A stretch of 64,000 bases of DNA from Aliishimia ponticola (GTDB taxonomy: Bacteria; Pseudomonadota; Alphaproteobacteria; Rhodobacterales; Rhodobacteraceae). Below are positions 43,505-51,310 of the stretch, one piece after another. Under the pieces are notes generated by a model that did not search any database, was not told the DNA's origin, and was given only the letters and a program-made list of their open reading frames with translations. How positions within the stretch are numbered: the first letter of the stretch is position 1; each line of letters opens with the position of its first letter. The stretch spans positions 496,001 through 560,000 of the forward strand of contig NZ_SRKY01000002.1 in assembly GCF_004803475.1 (NCBI RefSeq). The letters are read 5' to 3'. The translations under genes and the position numbers were made by a program.

Positions 43505-43861
43505 ATGTCGCTTGTCGTCAAAATCGTCAGCACGCCGCAGGGCGAGGCACCCGAATGGGTCCGGCAGGCTTGGGTCGGATTGCGGGTGCCTTGTCTTGAA
43601 GACGCCCCCGTGTCGATGCCCGCCGTGTCTGCCGTGAAAGGGCCGGGAACGGTTCTGGGGCAGGTGTTCTCGCTTCTTCGTGGCAAAACCGAACGCAAGC
43701 GCGGCTATCTGGTCAGCGCGCGCGACGTTGTGGGATTGCTTAGCCTGCACAATGAGGCCGCCGCGAAATGGTGGCTGGACAACGTGCCCAACGTGACCGA
43801 CCCGCGCCAGCTGTTCCTGTTCGAAGCCAATTGCTGCCAACCGGTCGACGCCCGCGTCTGA
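43505..43861 (+). CDS. Hypothetical cytoplasmic protein
   Basis: A 118-residue protein from ATG 43505, which has GGAGG 7 bases upstream; an in-frame ATG at 43499 is too close to that site. Segments include VPCLEDAPVSMPAVSAVKG, a basic KTERKRGYLVSARDVVGLL and EAAAKWWLDNVPNV. No transmembrane or signal segment and no known domain recognised. It lies between the BMC operon and the transporter operon; the GTATAC operator for the latter lies 102 bases after its stop. Confidence 0.6.
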   Translation: MSLVVKIVSTPQGEAPEWVRQAWVGLRVPCLEDAPVSMPAVSAVKGPGTVLGQVFSLLRGKTERKRGYLVSARDVVGLLSLHNEAAAKWWLDNVPNVTDPRQLFLFEANCCQPVDARV

Positions 43862-43962
43862 CCCAAACCAATGCGCGCGCGTTGCACTTCGCAGTGGCAG
43901 CTGCCGCCTTTCCCCGATTGAAACGGCCATTTTCATTGACTCACTCGGGTCTCTCCTCGAAT

Positions 43963-43975
43963 GTATACAGTATAC
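43963..43975. promoter_or_regulatory. GTATAC-type operator, perfect, upstream of the ABC transporter
   Basis: GTATACAGTATAC is a perfect copy of the palindrome found beside the GntR regulator. It lies 65 bases before the ATG of the binding-protein gene, in an otherwise non-coding 179-bp gap, and ties the transporter to the same regulon as the BMC and synthase-like genes. Confidence 0.82.
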
Positions 43976-44040
43976 GATCCGGGAAACGGACGCGACGACC
44001 AGCCCCCAACGGGCCGGGATCAACAACGGGAGAGATTGGA

Positions 44041-45318
44041 ATGACCTTACGCAAATTGCTGCTGAGCACTGCGCTGGTGGGGGTTGCCTCTGCTGCGTCA
44101 GCGGAAATCAAGGTGGGCTTCATCGGCTCGCTGTCGTCCGACACCGGGCTGTCGACCTTGCGCGGCGCGGAAATGGCGATCGAAGAGTTGAACGCAGCCG
44201 GCGGTGTGATGGGCGAGCAGATCGTGCTTGTGACCGCGGACACGCAAGAAGACGTGACCGAAGGCGTCAAAGCCTATGAATATCTGGCCGAAACGGAGGA
44301 AGTCGATTTCGTCATCTCCGGGTCAATCGACGATGTGAGCCTTGGTTGGCTGCCGCGTATGCAGGAATACCAGATACCGACGCTGGATACCTGGACCTCG
44401 TATATCGGGATCATCGATATGGTGGTCGAAGATCCGGAAGGCATGGCGCCGTATTTCATGAACATCGCCAGCGACGAGGCGCTTGCCACGCTCTACATCA
44501 ATTTCGGTGCGGATGTGCTGAAGGCCAAGATGGGTTTCGAAAGCGTTGTGGTGCTGGCCGAAGACACCGCTTTTGGTGAGGCGATCACGGGTCTTGTGAC
44601 CGAAGGTCTGGCCCCGGTCGCGGGGATCGAGGTGAAGGAGGTTATCACCTATGACATCGGGACGGTCGATTTCGCGCCGATCTTCTCGAAGGCGGAAAGC
44701 ACGGGCGCGGATTTCATTTATCAGGTGAGTTCGGTCAACAGTCAGGTCATCTCTTCGCAATATGTGAAGCTTCAGGTGCCGATGGCGATGACCGGGGTCA
44801 ATGTCTCTGCTTTGGGGCTGGAATATTGGGAAGACACCGGTGGCGCGGGGGGCGGGATTTCAACCCTGTCGCCGGTGCCATCGGTCGGCTTCGCGCTGGA
44901 CCCGGTGAGCCAGAAATTCGTGGACGACTATCAGGCCAAGTATGACTCGCGGCCGAAAATGCCCCATTTCAACGGCTTCAATGCCTATTACGGTCTCAAG
45001 CAGGCCATGGCTGCGGCGGAAGAGGCTGGCGGGTTCAAGGACGTGGCGGCGTGGTCGTCGGCCATGCTCAAGCAGGATCTCAAGCTGGAAAAAGATGGCA
45101 AGCTCTGGCTGCGCTACGGCTTTTGGGATTACGACACGGTAGAGCCGGTGACCAACCGGACCTATCCGCATAACGCCCTGTTCGATCTGGAAGCGCCCTA
45201 TGATTTTGCGCAACCCTCCATGGTGGTTATCCAGTGGCAGGAAGACGGCACGGTCGGCGTGGTCTATCCCTTCGAATATGCCAATTCAGAGTTCGTTTTG
45301 CCCAGCTGGGTGAAGTGA
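44041..45318 (+). CDS. Periplasmic substrate-binding protein of a LIV/amide-type ABC transporter
   Basis: A 425-residue protein with a signal peptide (KLLLSTALVGVASAASA, mature start EIKVGFIG) and a type I periplasmic-binding fold of the Peripla_BP_6 class: STLRGAEMAIEELNAAGGV and ADTQEDVTEGVKAYEYL. ATG 44041 follows GGGAGAG. Relatives bind branched-chain amino acids, urea or short amides. Two permeases and two ATPases follow. The perfect GTATAC operator upstream makes it the probable entry route for the substrate of the glutamylation/BMC pathway. Confidence 0.9.
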   Translation: MTLRKLLLSTALVGVASAASAEIKVGFIGSLSSDTGLSTLRGAEMAIEELNAAGGVMGEQIVLVTADTQEDVTEGVKAYEYLAETEEVDFVISGSIDDVSLGWLPRMQEYQIPTLDTWTSYIGIIDMVVEDPEGMAPYFMNIASDEALATLYINFGADVLKAKMGFESVVVLAEDTAFGEAITGLVTEGLAPVAGIEVKEVITYDIGTVDFAPIFSKAESTGADFIYQVSSVNSQVISSQYVKLQVPMAMTGVNVSALGLEYWEDTGGAGGGISTLSPVPSVGFALDPVSQKFVDDYQAKYDSRPKMPHFNGFNAYYGLKQAMAAAEEAGGFKDVAAWSSAMLKQDLKLEKDGKLWLRYGFWDYDTVEPVTNRTYPHNALFDLEAPYDFAQPSMVVIQWQEDGTVGVVYPFEYANSEFVLPSWVK

Positions 45319-45331
45319 CGGATCACAACGT

Positions 45332-45353
45332 AGGGTAGGCTTCAGCCTACCCT
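45332..45353 (+). other. Intercistronic hairpin between binding-protein and permease genes
   Basis: AGGGTAGGC and GCCTACCCT form a 9-bp stem with a TTCA loop, 13 bases after the binding-protein stop. Such hairpins commonly protect the message of the binding protein and reduce downstream permease expression. Its sequence also resembles short REP-type palindromes scattered in many genomes. Confidence 0.55.
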
Positions 45354-45372
45354 GCAGACAGGCACCTTTCAC

Positions 45373-46224
45373 ATGCTCCAAGTCCTGATACAGGGCCTCT
45401 TGCTCAGCGGCCTATATGCGCTGATCGCGGTTGGCTTCACGCTCGTTTTCTCTGTCGGGCGGGTGCTGAACCTTGCCTATGGGGCCTATCTGCTGATCGG
45501 CGGATATGCGTATTTCTACTTTGCCCAAAGCCTTGGTCTGCCAAAATTCGCCGGGGTTCTGCTGGCGGGGATATTGGGCTGCGTCATTGGGCTGGTGAAA
45601 TATCGGCTGATCGTCAAGCCGCTGAAGGGCGATCAGGTCGCGATTGAGATTGCCACACTGATCCTTGCCGTCGTGCTGCAATCGGCGGTGATACTGGTGT
45701 TCGGGGACAGCTCCAAAATCCTGCTGCCTATCATTCCGGGGGTGGAGCGCGTCGCAGGCGCGGCGATCCCTTATTCGAACCTCTTCGCTGCGGTCGCGAG
45801 TTGGGTCATTCTGTTGGCCCTGTGGTGGTTCGTGAAGACGACCCATACGGGCCGTGCCATGCAGGCGGTGTCGATGGATGCCAAGGGCGCGGCGATCTCG
45901 GGCGTGGATGCGGACCGGATCAACATGATTACATGGGCCATTTCCGGCACGCTTGGCGCTGTGGCAGGTGTCTTCTTTGCCTCATACACGCAGCTTTATC
46001 CGGGGATGTGGGTGGCCCCGCTGATCATCGCGGTCGCTGTGGTGATCGTCGGCGGGATCGGCTCCATCATCGGCACGCTGATCGTCGCGCATATCGTCGG
46101 CTTTCTCGAAGTCATGACATCGGCCTTTATCGCGCCTGAGCTGCGCGGGGTCTTCACGATGATCCTGATCATCGGAATTCTGGTACTGCGGCCCAAGGGC
46201 CTGTTCGGGCGGGAGGAAATCTGA
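45373..46224 (+). CDS. LivH-type ABC transporter permease
   Basis: A 283-residue membrane protein of typical LivH length. It opens with QGLLLSGLYALIAVGFTLVF and VLNLAYGAYLLIGGY, has IAVAVVIVGGIGSIIGTLIV late, and ends RPKGLFGREEI. It forms one half of the channel of the GTATAC-controlled importer. The 54-bp gap before it holds the hairpin; the following permease starts with GTG directly after its TGA. Confidence 0.92.
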   Translation: MLQVLIQGLLLSGLYALIAVGFTLVFSVGRVLNLAYGAYLLIGGYAYFYFAQSLGLPKFAGVLLAGILGCVIGLVKYRLIVKPLKGDQVAIEIATLILAVVLQSAVILVFGDSSKILLPIIPGVERVAGAAIPYSNLFAAVASWVILLALWWFVKTTHTGRAMQAVSMDAKGAAISGVDADRINMITWAISGTLGAVAGVFFASYTQLYPGMWVAPLIIAVAVVIVGGIGSIIGTLIVAHIVGFLEVMTSAFIAPELRGVFTMILIIGILVLRPKGLFGREEI

Positions 46225-47169
46225 GTGGGCCTGCGTTGGTATCATTTCGCCCTGTGGGCTGCCTTCGCGGCGGGAATGTTCCTGCTGCCGGAAATCGTCC
46301 CGCGCGGCACGCTGCGCACCATCATCTTTGCGAACTTCCTCGCGATCTTCGCGATCTCTTGGGACACGCTTTCGGGCCGTACTGGCTATGTCAGTTTTGG
46401 CCATCCCTTCCTGATCGGAATCGGCGCCTACACCACGGCCATTCTAACCAAGCGCTTCGACGTTCCGGTTGAAATTTCCATCCCGCTCGCGGTGTTGATG
46501 ACCATGGTCGGGGGCCTGATCGTGTTGCTGCCTGCCTTGCGTATCAAGGGCAGCTATTTCGCCTTGGTCACGCTGGCGATGATGGAGCTGATGTATCAGC
46601 TTGTGCAAGTGATCCGCCCCGATCTGACGGGCGGTACACGCGGTATGTCCGGCCTGCCGACGCTGACGCGCGGGGCGGTGAACGGGTTTTACATGTCGAC
46701 CGCGCTGATGCTGTCCATCGCGTTTACCACATGGCTGCTGATGAAGACGCGGCTTGGGACGGCGCTTTCGGCAATCGGGATGAATGAAGAGGCCGTCGCC
46801 GGGTCCGGCCTGTCGGTCACGCGGCTGAAGCTGGTGGCGTTCACCGCATCCGCCTTCACCGCCGGGCTGGGAGGGGCGGTCTACGTCCATTACCTTGGCT
46901 CCATCGCACCGCGCGCGCTTTTCGACATCAACTTCGTCTTTACCATCATTGTGGCCGCCCTGATCGGCGGGGCGGGGACGACGATCGGGCCTATTCTGGG
47001 CGCGTTCTTCCTGACTTTTCTGCTGGAATATCTGCGGCCATGGCTGCCGGGGGCGGAACGTTATCTGATCTATGGCGGCGTCGCGCTGGTGCTGTACATG
47101 TACCAGCCGAAGGGGCTGATTTACCTGATGGGGCAAGCCGTACGGCGCGTTCGGAAGGGGGCGGCATGA
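46225..47169 (+). CDS. LivM-type ABC transporter permease
   Basis: A 314-residue membrane protein beginning at GTG 46225 with no gap after the previous stop. LivM marks are ISWDTLSGRTGYVSFGHPFL, SYFALVTLAMMELMYQLVQV and LIGGAGTTIGPILGAFFLTF. It completes the membrane part of the transporter. Its TGA overlaps the ATG of the ATPase gene by 4 bases. Confidence 0.92.
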   Translation: MGLRWYHFALWAAFAAGMFLLPEIVPRGTLRTIIFANFLAIFAISWDTLSGRTGYVSFGHPFLIGIGAYTTAILTKRFDVPVEISIPLAVLMTMVGGLIVLLPALRIKGSYFALVTLAMMELMYQLVQVIRPDLTGGTRGMSGLPTLTRGAVNGFYMSTALMLSIAFTTWLLMKTRLGTALSAIGMNEEAVAGSGLSVTRLKLVAFTASAFTAGLGGAVYVHYLGSIAPRALFDINFVFTIIVAALIGGAGTTIGPILGAFFLTFLLEYLRPWLPGAERYLIYGGVALVLYMYQPKGLIYLMGQAVRRVRKGAA

Positions 47170-47894
47170 GCGCACATCTGTCGATCCGAAATCTGATCAA
47201 ACGCTTTGGCGGGTTGACCGCGACCAATGATTTCTCGCTTGAGATCACACCGGGCAGTTCCGTCGGGCTGATCGGGCCGAATGGTGCGGGCAAGACCACG
47301 ATCTTCAGTCAGATCATGGGCGAGGTGCGTCAGGATTCCGGTCAGATTGCGCTGGATGGGCTGGAACTGACGCCGCTTGCCACCGCGCGCCGCATCCGTG
47401 CGGGCGTCAGCCGAACCTATCAGGTGCCGCGCCCCTTTGCGGAAATGTCGGTGGCGGAAAACATCCGCGTCGGCCTGATGCCCGACAATATCTGGTCGAT
47501 GATCGCGCAGGGACCGGACCCGGACCGCGAATTGGAATTGGCGCTGTCCGTCGGCTTTACCAAGGACCAGTTGGAGAAGTTGCCATCAGAATTGTCGATG
47601 GGCGATTTGCGCAAGTTGGAAATGGCCCGGACCATGGCGACGGGGCCACGCATGATGTTGCTGGACGAGGTCTTTGCCGGCCTGACCGTGGGCGAGATCG
47701 CGATGATCTCCGGGTTGGTTCAGCAAATGCGGGCAGATGGCATGACCTTCTTGATCGTGAGCCATGATCTGAAGGCGTTGGAGCCGCTGATCGACCGGGC
47801 GGTGGCCATCAATCACGGCACGCTCATCGCGGATGGCCCTTATGATGAAGTCATGAACGATGCGGCGGTGCGCGCCTCTTATCTTGGAACGTGA
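47166..47894 (+). CDS. LivG-type ABC transporter ATPase
   Basis: A 242-residue ATPase from ATG 47166 (ATGA overlap with the permease). Walker A GPNGAGKTT is at residues 39-47, the signature is LSMGDLRKLEMAR, a LivG variant, Walker B MLLDEVFAGL and switch VSHDLKAL. The Walker B dipeptide is E-V instead of E-P, a mild variation. One of two ATPases that drive the importer. Confidence 0.92.
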   Translation: MSAHLSIRNLIKRFGGLTATNDFSLEITPGSSVGLIGPNGAGKTTIFSQIMGEVRQDSGQIALDGLELTPLATARRIRAGVSRTYQVPRPFAEMSVAENIRVGLMPDNIWSMIAQGPDPDRELELALSVGFTKDQLEKLPSELSMGDLRKLEMARTMATGPRMMLLDEVFAGLTVGEIAMISGLVQQMRADGMTFLIVSHDLKALEPLIDRAVAINHGTLIADGPYDEVMNDAAVRASYLGT

Positions 47895-47968
47895 TCCGAT
47901 GTGGGCGCCGCGCAGATGCGGAATTTCCGCGATGAGTGTTCGCGAAGCAAACAGGAGGCAGACCGCCC

Positions 47969-48673
47969 ATGGCCCTGCTTGAGATCGACCAGCTTTCGGC
48001 GTTTTACGGTAAGGCGCAGGCGCTTTACGATGTGTCGTTGCAAGTTGAGGAAGGGTCGATCATCGGCGTGATCGGGGCCAATGGTGCGGGCAAGTCGACG
48101 CTGCTGGATTCGGTGATGGGGCTGACCAAGACCCAAGGTGACATCCGGCTGGAGTCCGCGTCGATCAGTGGCTGCAAACCCGGAGAAATCGTCCGGCGCG
48201 GCGTCGGTTATGCGCCCGAACGGTTCAACCTTTTTCCTTACATGAGCGTGCGCGACAACCTGTTGGTCGGCGCGTATACCGCCCGCGACGACATCGCGCG
48301 CAATCTGGACATGATCCACACCCTGTTCCCACGGCTGGAAGAACGTGAGGGGCAGGAGACTTCGACCCAGTCGGGGGGCGAGCGGCAGATGGTCAGCCTT
48401 GGGCGCGCATTGATGACCTCGCCACGGCTGCTCTTGGTGGATGAGCCGACGATTGGCCTTGCGCCGAAGGTCTGTCTGGAAATCGCAGATGTCCTGCGGC
48501 GATTGCAAGCGGAGTTCGGGCTGACCGTCGTCATCACGGAACAGAATGCCAACTTTGCGCTGACATTGGCCGAGCAGGTGCATGTCCTTGAAACGGGCCG
48601 CATTGTTGCCAGTGGAACACCGGCCGAATTGACCGATGATCCACGTCTTGCAGAGGCATATTTCGGGCACTAG
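47969..48673 (+). CDS. LivF-type ABC transporter ATPase
   Basis: A 234-residue ATPase. ATG 47969 is preceded by AGGAGG at a suitable distance; an open frame from 47936 is not needed. Walker A GANGAGKST, signature QSGGERQMVSLGRALM, Walker B LLLVDEPTIGL and the LivF-type ITEQN switch are all present. Last gene of the transporter operon, after a 74-bp gap from LivG. Confidence 0.92.
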   Translation: MALLEIDQLSAFYGKAQALYDVSLQVEEGSIIGVIGANGAGKSTLLDSVMGLTKTQGDIRLESASISGCKPGEIVRRGVGYAPERFNLFPYMSVRDNLLVGAYTARDDIARNLDMIHTLFPRLEEREGQETSTQSGGERQMVSLGRALMTSPRLLLVDEPTIGLAPKVCLEIADVLRRLQAEFGLTVVITEQNANFALTLAEQVHVLETGRIVASGTPAELTDDPRLAEAYFGH

Positions 48674-48683
48674 CGGGTGCATA

Positions 48684-48700
48684 ATTAACAGATCGTTAAT
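48684..48700. promoter_or_regulatory. Perfect 6-bp inverted repeat in AT-rich gap
   Basis: ATTAAC and GTTAAT are separated by AGATC, in the 144-bp gap between the transporter operon and the kinase gene, and a third partial copy (ATTAAT) follows about 12 bases later. It could be a regulator site for the kinase gene. No T-tract makes it a typical terminator. Confidence 0.4.
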
Positions 48701-48817
48701 AAACGCGATGGCATTAATGAACACATGACAGAAGATGCGGGGGGAGCCGGTTGCACGTGACACTGTGGCCGGTAGAAAACCCCCTGTTTGGGCCAAAATG
48801 GCTTGTGAGGTCTTGTG

Positions 48818-51277
48818 ATGTGTTCGGAAGCAACTGCGCATCGGCGCGATCTGTTTGACGATACGTCGTCCCGTCAGATCTTCGGGGCGTCTTCCCAGTC
48901 CTATGCGACAGTTTTTGTGCTGTCTTCCGACTGGACCGTTCTGGGCGTTTCCGACAACACGTTCGACACCATCAAGGCAGAACCTGAATCGCTGCTTGGG
49001 CAGGATTTTTCCGATCTTCTGGATTCCGACAGTATGCATGACCTGCGCTCGCAGGTGCAGGTGTTGACGATCGACATGCCGGTTCTCTACCTGCGAAACT
49101 GTACGCTTCTGGGCCGGTCGGAGCGTATGGATGCGACAGTGACGTTGAGCGGCGGTCGGTTGGCGGTGGAGTTCGAGCCTGCCGCAGAGGCGTTCGAACC
49201 GGCACGCGATGCCATACAGTTGCAGCGATTGTTCCTGCGTATTGCGGCGCGCGGGGCGCTGCCCGAAGTGCTTCAGGAAGCTGCCCGGACGATCCGCGCC
49301 CTGACCGGTTTCGATCGCGTCAGCGTTCACCGCATTTTGCCGCTTGGGTTCGGCCCAGCGTTGGCCTGCGTCGCCTCTGCCCCGCTTCAGACGGAACCGG
49401 ATGAGGCGGTCCTGCGCGCCTATGGTGTTCAATTCAGCCCCAACCTGCATGTTCTGGCCGACGCGGCGCAGCATTCCGCGCGGTCGGTCGTGACGCAAAG
49501 CGTGCCGGATGCGCTCAAGCCCTTCGATGCGCGGGCGCTTAGCTCGGCGGCGTCGGGTCCGCATCTGTGCGAAGCCTTGCAGCGCGGCGGCGTCGCGGCG
49601 GCGACCTCTGTGCCGATCCGTGTGCGCGGGGAACTTTGGGGTGTGATCCTGTGCCATCACATCCATCCACACGCCCCGCCGGTCAATCAACGCTCTGACC
49701 TGTCCGCTTTCGCCTTTCTTCTGGGGATGGAGATCGAACGATCCGGCCAGGTCGGCGGTACAGAACTGCGTACCCGGCTGCGCACTGTTCGCAAGCAGTT
49801 GCTGGAGCAGATGGACGAGACAAAGGCGCTTGGCCCGGCCGTTCTTGCATCGGTTGCTGATATCAAGGCAGCGCTGCCGCATGACGGTCTCGCCATCTGG
49901 GCGGATGGCGCATATCTGGGTACGGGCAGCGCATTGCCCAAAGTCGATTTCGAAGCTGCGTTCGAGCGGCTTTCGACGGTGGATGAAGACGAAATCGTCA
50001 TCGCCGATACGCTGGGCGATATCGGCCTTCGTTCCAAGATCATGCGCTCTGACCGGACGTCGCTTCTGGCGATCCCGATCGGGACTGCGGCGCGCGCCAT
50101 GGTGATCTTGACGCGCTCTCACAGCGGGGCGGAGCAAGTCGCAAGCGCATGGCGCCCGTGGGAAATCGAAGCGGCGCGGGGCCTTCAGGCGGCGTTGACG
50201 GGCGCCCGGATGAAGGCGATCGAAGCCACCGGCGTTTCCGGCAAACTGGCGCAGGAAAGACAGGGGCTGCTGATCGCGGAGTTGAACCACCGTGTCCGCA
50301 ACAACCTGTCTTTGATCCAAGGTCTCGTGACGCAGACCAAACGCTCTGCCTGCACGGTGGAGCGTTACGCGCAGGTGCTGGAAAACCGGATTCAGGCGCT
50401 GGTGCAGGCCTATAACGATCTTACCGAAAAGGGCTGGGCTTGGCTTGGGGCTCAGGAAATGCTGGACCGGGCGGTGATAGCAGTCCCCGGAAGTGCGGCT
50501 GACACGACCGAGGTGATCGGCCAAGATTTCAAACTCTCGCCAAGCGCCTACGCGGTCATGTCCCTCGTCCTGCATGAGTTGCGCAGCAATGCGGTGAAAT
50601 TCGGTGCGCTTAGCCGCCCAAGTGGAAGCGTCACGATCAGCACGAGCATGGCCGAGGATGGCTTTGGCGAAATCATCTGGACCGAGGCAGGCGGGCCATC
50701 GGTGGCTTATCCGATCAAACGCGGTTTCGGCTGCCAAGTGATCGAGGGCGCGGTGCGGCATGAGTTGCGCGGCACGTCCGAGTTGATGTTCGAAGCAGGC
50801 GGCATCATCGCGCGGTTCCGACTGCCGCCAGAGCATGTCCGGCGCACGCGCGATGTGCAAACCCCGCGGGATCGGAGCGGGGCTGGCCAGGACACAAGCG
50901 GCCTGCGCCCTGTCATCCAGATCGATGGCGTGGCGTTGAACCTTGAGGACAACTTGGTCATCTCCATGGAGTCGGACCACCTGCTGCGCGCCGCCGGGGC
51001 GACCAGCGTGCGCACCTGCAATTCCGTCGATGCGGCGTTCGAGGCGCTCGATAGCGGCGAGATCACCTTTGCCTTGCTGGATATCAACCTTGGCGGCGAA
51101 ACGTCCTTGGCCGTGGCCGAGCAGATCTGGAATGACGGGATACCTGCGGCCCTCGCGACCGGTTACGGCGGGGACGAGGATTTGCTGGCCGAATATCCGC
51201 CTCTGCCGGTTCTGACAAAGCCGTTCACGCTGGCAGATATCCGTCAGGCTTTGCGGGTGTTTCGGGACAACGACTGA
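48818..51277 (+). CDS. Phytochrome-related hybrid HWE-family histidine kinase with C-terminal receiver, probably not bilin-binding
   Basis: An 819-residue protein from ATG 48818, with GAGG 7 bases upstream. Order: PAS-like domain (about 15-120), GAF domain (about 125-310), PHY-like region (about 320-470), HWE/HisKA_2 kinase with phospho-His491 in LNHRVRNNL and the WxE motif IWTEAGG, and a receiver with Asp755 in LLDINLGG and TKPF lysine. The layout is that of bacteriophytochromes. However, no cysteine stands where the biliverdin attachment site is expected, apart from Cys2, and the chromophore motif PASDIP is not present (FSPNLHVLADAA at that place). It may have lost light sensing. Output partners are unknown. 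Confidence 0.82.
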   Translation: MCSEATAHRRDLFDDTSSRQIFGASSQSYATVFVLSSDWTVLGVSDNTFDTIKAEPESLLGQDFSDLLDSDSMHDLRSQVQVLTIDMPVLYLRNCTLLGRSERMDATVTLSGGRLAVEFEPAAEAFEPARDAIQLQRLFLRIAARGALPEVLQEAARTIRALTGFDRVSVHRILPLGFGPALACVASAPLQTEPDEAVLRAYGVQFSPNLHVLADAAQHSARSVVTQSVPDALKPFDARALSSAASGPHLCEALQRGGVAAATSVPIRVRGELWGVILCHHIHPHAPPVNQRSDLSAFAFLLGMEIERSGQVGGTELRTRLRTVRKQLLEQMDETKALGPAVLASVADIKAALPHDGLAIWADGAYLGTGSALPKVDFEAAFERLSTVDEDEIVIADTLGDIGLRSKIMRSDRTSLLAIPIGTAARAMVILTRSHSGAEQVASAWRPWEIEAARGLQAALTGARMKAIEATGVSGKLAQERQGLLIAELNHRVRNNLSLIQGLVTQTKRSACTVERYAQVLENRIQALVQAYNDLTEKGWAWLGAQEMLDRAVIAVPGSAADTTEVIGQDFKLSPSAYAVMSLVLHELRSNAVKFGALSRPSGSVTISTSMAEDGFGEIIWTEAGGPSVAYPIKRGFGCQVIEGAVRHELRGTSELMFEAGGIIARFRLPPEHVRRTRDVQTPRDRSGAGQDTSGLRPVIQIDGVALNLEDNLVISMESDHLLRAAGATSVRTCNSVDAAFEALDSGEITFALLDINLGGETSLAVAEQIWNDGIPAALATGYGGDEDLLAEYPPLPVLTKPFTLADIRQALRVFRDND

Positions 51278-51310
51278 CAGGGATGGGACTGACCAAGGCG
51301 GCGGGCAGGA

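Noticed and set aside
47879-50980. A 1033-codon open frame on the minus strand opposite the LivF-type and kinase genes
   Set aside because: It is antisense to two clearly recognisable genes, its product is rich in R, H, Q and A with no domain, and GC-rich DNA often leaves such frames open opposite real genes.
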